A stretch of DNA of 64,000 bases from DAOMFB01 sp963721385 (GTDB lineage: Bacteria; Acidobacteriota; Thermoanaerobaculia; UBA5066): assembly GCA_963721385.1 (NCBI GenBank), contig CAVRJB010000013.1, forward strand, positions 434,001 to 498,000, given 5' to 3'. Under the pieces are notes generated by a model. That model made no database searches. It was not told where the DNA came from and was given only the letters and a program-made list of their open reading frames with translations. This document shows, piece after piece, positions 57,942-64,000 of this stretch. Positions within the stretch are counted from its first letter, which is position 1. Each line of letters starts with the position of its first letter. The translations under genes and the position numbers were made by a program.

Positions 57942-60107
57942 CTACGCGGCGTCCCCCCGAACCCCCTCCACCCGAATTGCATTACGGAAATCCGCTAGCC
58001 ACTCTGCCAGGAGGTCGGCGTTTGCCTCGCGGTCCGACTGGCCGCTGAACGATTCGCGGACGTAGGCGAGGACGATCTTCTCGGCGGGCGTCTTCGCGGC
58101 CAGGCCGAACGAGGCCGCCGCTTTCAGCGTTTCGGCGGGGGCCGCCGCCGGGGTGAGGCGCGCGCCGCGCCTCGCAAGCGCCCTCTGCAGCTTCCGATAG
58201 GCGGCCGAGGCAGGAGGAAGGCCGCCTGTGCCGAAGCCCGCCAGCGCCCGCCGGAGGATGAGTCCGAGGCCGGCGGTGACGAGAGCCGCGAGCGCCGCCA
58301 GGACGAGCGCGGCTCGCCCGCGACCGGCCCCCGTCAGCGACGCGGCGATGCCGCGCAAGCGGGCCGAGGTCTGGCGGGCCACCTCGGCGACCGTCTCCAC
58401 CGCCTCGCGGGCCCGCCGGATCAGCTCCACCTGGTCGTTCTGCGAGAAGCCGAGGATGAAGCGGTCGAAGAAGAACTCGACGCCGTCGGCCACCTGCCGA
58501 AACCGCTCCAGGACCGAGACGCGGGTGACGGTCGGAACGCCCGCCGAAGGGGTCGGGTCGAAGGCGATCCAACCCTTCGCGCCGCACCACGCCTCGACCC
58601 AGGCGTGGACGTTCTCGCCGCGCACCAGGACGTACTGGCCGAAGGGGCCGATCTCCCCCCCGACGAACCCCGTCACGAAGCGGGTCGGGACGCCGAGGTC
58701 GCGGAGCAGCAGCGCCATCGCCGTCGCAAAGGCCTGGCAGTGCCCGCGCCTCCGCTCGGTGAGGAACGTCTCGACCGGACTCGGTCCGGGAGGGACCGGT
58801 TCGAGCGAATACGCGAAGTCCGGGCCCCGGAGCCAGCTCTCGAGCGCGCGTGCCGCGGCTTCCGGATCGGCCGTGGCGTCGATCCCGGCGGTCTTCTCCC
58901 GCGCGACGCGCTTCAGCGCGGCCGAGGCCGGAGCGGTCCGGTCGTCCTCGCGTGTTCCTCCCGCCAGGTCCGGCTCCGGCGTCTCCGCGGTGAACGCGGT
59001 GTAGCGGAGCGTCCGGTCGGGCTCGTAGAGGAGCCGCAGATTCCGGACGTCGTCCCGCTCGACCTGCCCTCCGCCGAAGCCGCGGAAGTTCGACTCCGCG
59101 AAGCGGAGCGCCGTGCCGCGGACAGGGTAGGGCACGTAGCGGCTTCCGAGGGGCAGGAGGTCGATCGTGAGGGCGTCGGCCTCCGAGACCGGCGCGCCGC
59201 GCCGGCTCGAGATCGGCACGAGCGCTCCCGCCCCTGCCGGGAAAAACCGGCCCTTCCCTGCGGGGTGTGTCCAGACCCTGCCGTCCCATCGGGTAAAGGC
59301 CGCCGTCCGGATCCGGAGGAGCTCCGTGTCGCCCTCGTTCAGCCCGCGCCCCGCGGTGATCCGGGCGAGGACGCGGTCGCTCTTTTTCAGGAGCCCGTGG
59401 AGGTCGGGGTCGACGACGTCGGAAAAGCCCGTCGTCACTTCCTGCCCCGGGTTCAGGCCCCGGACGTACGGCGCCCGGAGGCGCGGCAGGAAGAGGAAGA
59501 ACGGACCCGCCAGCGCGAGGACGGCCGCGACCGAGACGAGGAGCGGCCGGCGCCCGGGGATCTCGCGGGCGCGCGGGTCGCGGGCCCACTCCTCCGGCGC
59601 CGCCGCGAGGTCGCGCCAGATCGACCAGCGGACGAGGACCCGCCACGCGAGGAGAGCGAAGGCGGCGACGAAGATCAGGACGGAGACGTGGAAGGAAGTG
59701 CCGACGGACGCGACGAAGAGGAACGCGGCGAGCAGGAGGCACGCCGAGAAGTCCCGCTCCCGCCGGACCGATGCCAGCTTCATCACCGTCGTGAAGAGGA
59801 GGAGGTGGAGCGTCGAGCGAAGGAGCGTCTGGCTTCCGTATCGGAGGTCGAGGACGAAGACCGGCAGGTAGAGGAGCCCGGCGACGTTCAGGACCGCGTT
59901 CGAGAGCCGGACGGCGCGGCCGCCCTTCGCCCGGACGAGAAGGAACCCGATCGCGAGGACGTAAACGGTGAGGAGGCCGAGCTCCAGCGTGTACGAAAAG
60001 AAGAGCGGGAGCGGCGCGACGAGGGCGAGGGCGCCGACGGAGATCAGCCGTTCGCCGAGAAACGGCACGGCCGGAGCGACGGCGCGGGGACTCGGCCCGC
60101 CGCTCAC
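57942..60107 (-). CDS. Membrane transglutaminase-like protein (DUF3488/TgpA type)
   Basis: A 721-residue protein with six or so N-terminal helices (DUF3488), an extracytoplasmic transglutaminase core and a C-terminal helix plus DUF4129-like tail. The catalytic triad is visible: cysteine in RRGHCQAFATAMALLLRDLG (core GHCQAFA), histidine in GENVHAWVEAW and aspartate in GWIAFDPTP. It is the usual third member of moxR-DUF58-transglutaminase clusters. The GTG start at 60107 overlaps the DUF58 stop as GTGA. The substrate is unknown; TgpA is essential in Pseudomonas. Confidence 0.93.
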   Translation of the reverse strand: MSGGPSPRAVAPAVPFLGERLISVGALALVAPLPLFFSYTLELGLLTVYVLAIGFLLVRAKGGRAVRLSNAVLNVAGLLYLPVFVLDLRYGSQTLLRSTLHLLLFTTVMKLASVRRERDFSACLLLAAFLFVASVGTSFHVSVLIFVAAFALLAWRVLVRWSIWRDLAAAPEEWARDPRAREIPGRRPLLVSVAAVLALAGPFFLFLPRLRAPYVRGLNPGQEVTTGFSDVVDPDLHGLLKKSDRVLARITAGRGLNEGDTELLRIRTAAFTRWDGRVWTHPAGKGRFFPAGAGALVPISSRRGAPVSEADALTIDLLPLGSRYVPYPVRGTALRFAESNFRGFGGGQVERDDVRNLRLLYEPDRTLRYTAFTAETPEPDLAGGTREDDRTAPASAALKRVAREKTAGIDATADPEAAARALESWLRGPDFAYSLEPVPPGPSPVETFLTERRRGHCQAFATAMALLLRDLGVPTRFVTGFVGGEIGPFGQYVLVRGENVHAWVEAWCGAKGWIAFDPTPSAGVPTVTRVSVLERFRQVADGVEFFFDRFILGFSQNDQVELIRRAREAVETVAEVARQTSARLRGIAASLTGAGRGRAALVLAALAALVTAGLGLILRRALAGFGTGGLPPASAAYRKLQRALARRGARLTPAAAPAETLKAAASFGLAAKTPAEKIVLAYVRESFSGQSDREANADLLAEWLADFRNAIRVEGVRGDAA

Positions 60108-61123
60108 GCTGCGGCCTCCGGGGCCGGCGCGACCCCGACGAAGAAGAGGGAGACATTCGGCGGGACCGGAACCGGGCGGGACGAGGATGTGGCCGCCCCG
60201 ACGAGCGCGAGGGCCAGGAGAAGCGCCCGGCGGTGGGCGGGGCCGCTCCCGGGCGGCACGACCGTGCCCCCGAGGACGAGCCCCACCCGGCTGCCCCGCG
60301 CAAGGAGCTGCATCGCGAGGCCCGCGGCCTCCGACACCGCCGCCTCGAAGCGGGAATCCCAGGCCGCGTCGGCCCGCGCCGGCTTTTCGACCTCGAGGGC
60401 GACGACCGCATCGTGCCCTTCCTCGGCGGCGCGGTCCTTGATGATGAATTTCCCCTGCCGGGCCGTCTGCGGCCAGTGGACGTCGCGCGGGTCGTCGCCG
60501 AAGACGGCGTCGCGGAGGTTCCGGATCTCGGCTCCCCGCCCCTTCCGCCGCATTCGGAGATCGCCGCTCTCGGCGTCGCGCGGATCGGGCCGCGGCGGGC
60601 GGGAGAGCGCCAGGGCGGGGTAGACGACCCGCTCGTCGCGGATCTCCGAGACGCGCCCCTTCCGGAAGAGCCCGATCGGGTAGCCGCTGTACACGAGGAG
60701 CGACTCCGAGGTCCGCCGGCCGCGCCTGGGGAAGACGAGGTCGACACCGCGCGATTCCTCGCCGCCGGGCTCGACCCGCGGGAAGAGAAGCGGCGCCGCG
60801 GCGCCGCCGATCTTCACGAGGATGGCGCGGCGCGCAAGGCGTCCGCCGTTCGTCACGCGCAGCGTGAAGCGCGCGGGCTCGCCCGCGAAGACCTCCGCGG
60901 GGCCGTCGAGGGCGACCGACAGCCCGTCGACGTTCCGGCGCGAGACGATGCCCGAGACGACGAGCGCGCCCAGGAAGAGCGAGACGAGGACGTAGAGACC
61001 GTTGTTGCCCGTGTTCGTCGCGCCGATCGCCACGACGAGAGTCATCAGGATGAACCCGAGCCCCAGATTCGTGACGCGGACGAGGATGCCGCCCGCGAAC
61101 CATCTTGCGAGACGCTTCCTCAA
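60104..61123 (-). CDS. DUF58 domain protein
   Basis: A 339-residue protein with two N-terminal helices (LGFILMTLVVAIGATNTG and LYVLVSLFLGALVVSGIV) and a DUF58 domain, a von Willebrand-A-like fold found with MoxR ATPases. The hallmark RNLRDAVFGDDPRDVHWPQTARQGKFIIKD (core GDDPRDVHWPQTAR) is present. It lies between moxR and the transglutaminase and is likely part of one membrane complex. Confidence 0.9.
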   Translation of the reverse strand: MRKRLARWFAGGILVRVTNLGLGFILMTLVVAIGATNTGNNGLYVLVSLFLGALVVSGIVSRRNVDGLSVALDGPAEVFAGEPARFTLRVTNGGRLARRAILVKIGGAAAPLLFPRVEPGGEESRGVDLVFPRRGRRTSESLLVYSGYPIGLFRKGRVSEIRDERVVYPALALSRPPRPDPRDAESGDLRMRRKGRGAEIRNLRDAVFGDDPRDVHWPQTARQGKFIIKDRAAEEGHDAVVALEVEKPARADAAWDSRFEAAVSEAAGLAMQLLARGSRVGLVLGGTVVPPGSGPAHRRALLLALALVGAATSSSRPVPVPPNVSLFFVGVAPAPEAAA

Positions 61124-61176
61124 GGTTCGGGTCTCCCGTGGGGGGCCCGGGGGATCGTGAAACCCCCCGGAACAGA

Positions 61177-62138
<962 letters not shown>

Positions 62139-62142
<4 letters not shown>

Positions 62143-63230
62143 TTTCGCGCCTCTTTCGCCGCCACCTCGACCCAGGCGCGGAGCTCGTCCGAAGCGCCGC
62201 GCCGCGTGACGAGGAGGCCGTCCTCCGACTCGACGACGGCGACGTCCGAGAGCCCGACGACGAGAACCGGCCTGCCGGAGACGAGGACGAGGTTCGACCG
62301 GGCGTCGACGAAGGAGACGTCGCCCGCTGCCGCGTTGCCGTCGGCGTTCTTCGCCCGGAACTCCCAGACCGCCTGCCAGGAGCCGAGGTCGCTCCAGCCG
62401 CAGGGCGACGGAACCGTCAGGACGCGACGGGCCTTCTCCATGACCGCGACGTCGAAGGAGACGGAGGGAGAAGAAGAGAAGAGTTCTGCGAATGAGGAGA
62501 GATCACCGGCCTTTCGGGCCGCATGCGCCAGGCGGGCCACCTTGAGGACGTCCGGGCAGGATCTCTCCATCTCTTCGAAGAGCAGTGAGGGCCGGAAGTG
62601 GAAAATGCCGGCATTCCAGAGGTAGCGGCCCGAGGAGACGAACTCCCGTGCCCGCGCGGCTTCCGGCTTCTCCACGAAGCGCAAGACCGGAACCGCCCTG
62701 CCGCTGGCCCCTTTCGAAGAAAACCCCCCGGCGTTCTCCTCGGACGTCTCCATGTAGCCGAAACCCGCCTCCGGGCGGGTCGGAGGGATGCCGAGCGTTA
62801 CGATCGCGTCGGCCTTCCGCGCCGCCTCCACTGCGGTCCGAAGCGACGCCGCGAAGACGGACTCGTCGGCGATCGCCTGGTCGGACGGAAGGACGACGAG
62901 AACCGCCCCGGGCGCCTCCGCCTCGACCGCGAGCGCCGAGAGCGCGATCGCCGGAGCCGTGTTGCGCCGCTCGGGCTCGAGGACGAGGCGGCTCTCCGCG
63001 ACCTCGGGCAGCTCGCGGCGGATCAGAAGCCCGTGCGATGCGCGGCCCGAGATCCAGACGTTTTCGGGGCCGGCCAGCTCCGCCGCGCGCCGGAACGTCT
63101 GCCGCAGCAGCGACTCCGGCCCCGCGAGGGGCAGGAAGGGCTTCGGCTTCGCGTCCGTCGACATCGGCCAGAGGCGCGTCCCGCTCCCTCCCGCGAGGAT
63201 CAGGGCGCAAACGTCGTTCACCGGCGCCAT
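62139..63230 (-). CDS. manC: Mannose-1-phosphate guanylyltransferase
   Basis: A 363-residue nucleotidyltransferase making GDP-mannose. The signature LILAGGSGTRLWPMSTDAKP and the later RFVEKPEAARA and GWSDLGSW motifs are present. It is the monofunctional form, without the isomerase domain. It would supply GDP-mannose to the GT4 enzymes at 53-56 kb. Two surface loops (62454-62500 and 62711-62735) have purine-rich codon use unlike the rest. It starts at ATG 63230, just after murB. Confidence 0.93.
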
Positions 63231-63234
63231 CCGG

Positions 63235-64000
63235 TCATTCTACGGAAGCCGAAGGCAGAACCTCGATCTCCGGAACGAGCGTGATCGCGAAGCGCGCTTC
63301 GACGGCCGCGCGCATCTCGTCCATCAGGGCCCGGACGTCGCGAGCCGTCGCCGCCGCCGGCGTTGACGATCACGTTGGCGTGGAGCCTGGAGACCTCGGC
63401 GTCCCCGATGCGCCGCCCTTTCAGCCCGCACGCCTCGAGAAGCCGTCCAGCGAAGTCGCCCGGCGGGTTCTTGAAGATCGAGCCCGCGTTGGGCTGGGTC
63501 GGGAGGGCTGCCTTCCGCTTCGCCGTCACCTCCGCCATCCTGGCGCGGATCGCTTCCGGTTCGTCCTCCCGGAGCCGGAGCGCTGCCGAAGCGACGAGGT
63601 CCTTCGAATCGAGGAGGGCGGACCACCGGTAGGCGTGTGCGATGGCGGACGCGGGTACCTCGCGACGGACGCCCTCCCGCGAAACCAGCTCGACGGAGGA
63701 GAGGACGTCGAAGATCTCCGACCCGTACGCCCCGGCGTTGATCCGGACCGCGCCGCCGACCGACGACGGAATTCCCGAGAGGTTCTCGAGGCCCGAGAGG
63801 CCCGCGCGCTGCGTCGTGACGGCGAGCGACATGAGCGACGCACCCGCCCCGGCCGTGACCTCGGTGCCGCGGACGTCGACGTTTCGGAAGTCGCCGGCGA
63901 GGACGAACGCCACACCGGGAAATCCCTCGTCGGGAATCAGGATGTTGGACCCCTTTCCGAGTGGCAGGACCGGCCGCCCCGCGGCGGCTGCCCAGCGGAG
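63235..64000 (-). CDS. murB: UDP-N-acetylenolpyruvoylglucosamine reductase MurB (5' end outside window, frame break)
   Basis: C-terminal two thirds of the flavoenzyme that makes UDP-MurNAc for peptidoglycan. Visible are the FAD loop GKGSNILIPDEGFPGV, GLENLSGIPSSVGGAVRINAGAYG, the catalytic serine region PNAGSIFKNPPGDFAG and HANVIVNAGG. After that, within the run GGCGGCGGCG (63354-63363), the expected ending ARDVRALMDEMRAAVEARF and VPEIEVLPSASVE lies in the frame one base further on and ends at 63235. In the uncorrected frame the protein runs into Arg-rich text to 63218, overlapping manC. Confidence 0.9.

Noticed and set aside
58605..60623. Open frame of 672 codons on the plus strand
   Set aside because: Antisense of the transglutaminase and DUF58 genes.

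Overview
The window is a GC-rich bacterial chromosome segment, almost entirely coding. An alternative complex III joined to a caa3-type A2 cytochrome oxidase, secreted alpha-2-macroglobulin and M28 peptidase genes, DnaE2 and a mannose-based polysaccharide locus together suggest Acidobacteriota (perhaps a Thermoanaerobaculia- or Holophagae-like lineage). That assignment is inference; no rRNA marker is present. I saw no tRNA, rRNA, CRISPR array, transposase or phage gene. Layout: 1-5.4 kb (minus) is an alpha-2-macroglobulin cut by the window edge and split by one frame break. 5.5-13.2 kb holds a polytopic membrane protein, a RapA-like SNF2 helicase coupled to a trans-sulfuration PLP enzyme, a secreted protein and an MFS exporter. 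13.3-25.8 kb (plus) is one tightly packed respiratory operon: actABCDEF, a small anchored protein, SCO, then coxBACD, closed by a strong hairpin. It should carry electrons from quinol through ACIII and cytochrome c to O2. 25.8-30.1 kb is an accessory patch: a PA-domain secreted gene broken by six one-base offsets in the same direction, a small leaderless-type ORF, an FHA-membrane-trypsin protease paired with a degenerate kinase-like protein, and two small cysteine-rich secreted proteins. 30.1-37.4 kb holds an MMPL transporter, a DinB-like protein, a TetR regulator with a zinc-ribbon alpha/beta hydrolase, SRPBCC, small membrane and secreted proteins and a methyltransferase. 37.4-43.4 kb (plus) has a stress and repair flavour: a small basic protein, MsrA, a macro-domain protein, 3-methyladenine glycosylase I and the error-prone polymerase DnaE2 (with a frame break and an odd palindromic insert). 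43.4-53.1 kb (minus) is the classic yceD-rpmF-plsX-fabH-fabD-fabG-acpP-fabF lipid operon, followed by a GT-C-like membrane protein and an M28 peptidase. 53.1-57.9 kb (plus) is an exopolysaccharide block with three GT4 glycosyltransferases and a WcaJ-type initiating phosphosugar transferase. 57.9-64.0 kb (minus) is murB-manC-moxR-DUF58-transglutaminase; ManC would supply GDP-mannose for the neighbouring glycosyltransferases. Two features recur across the window. Many start codons have a TAGACT/TATAAT-like hexamer only 6-12 nt upstream, as expected for leaderless transcripts. Several otherwise well-conserved genes are broken by single-base frame offsets (alpha-2-macroglobulin, PA-domain gene, dnaE2, murB, probably the third glycosyltransferase). 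The offsets are mostly +1, so sequence error must be excluded before any biological reading.
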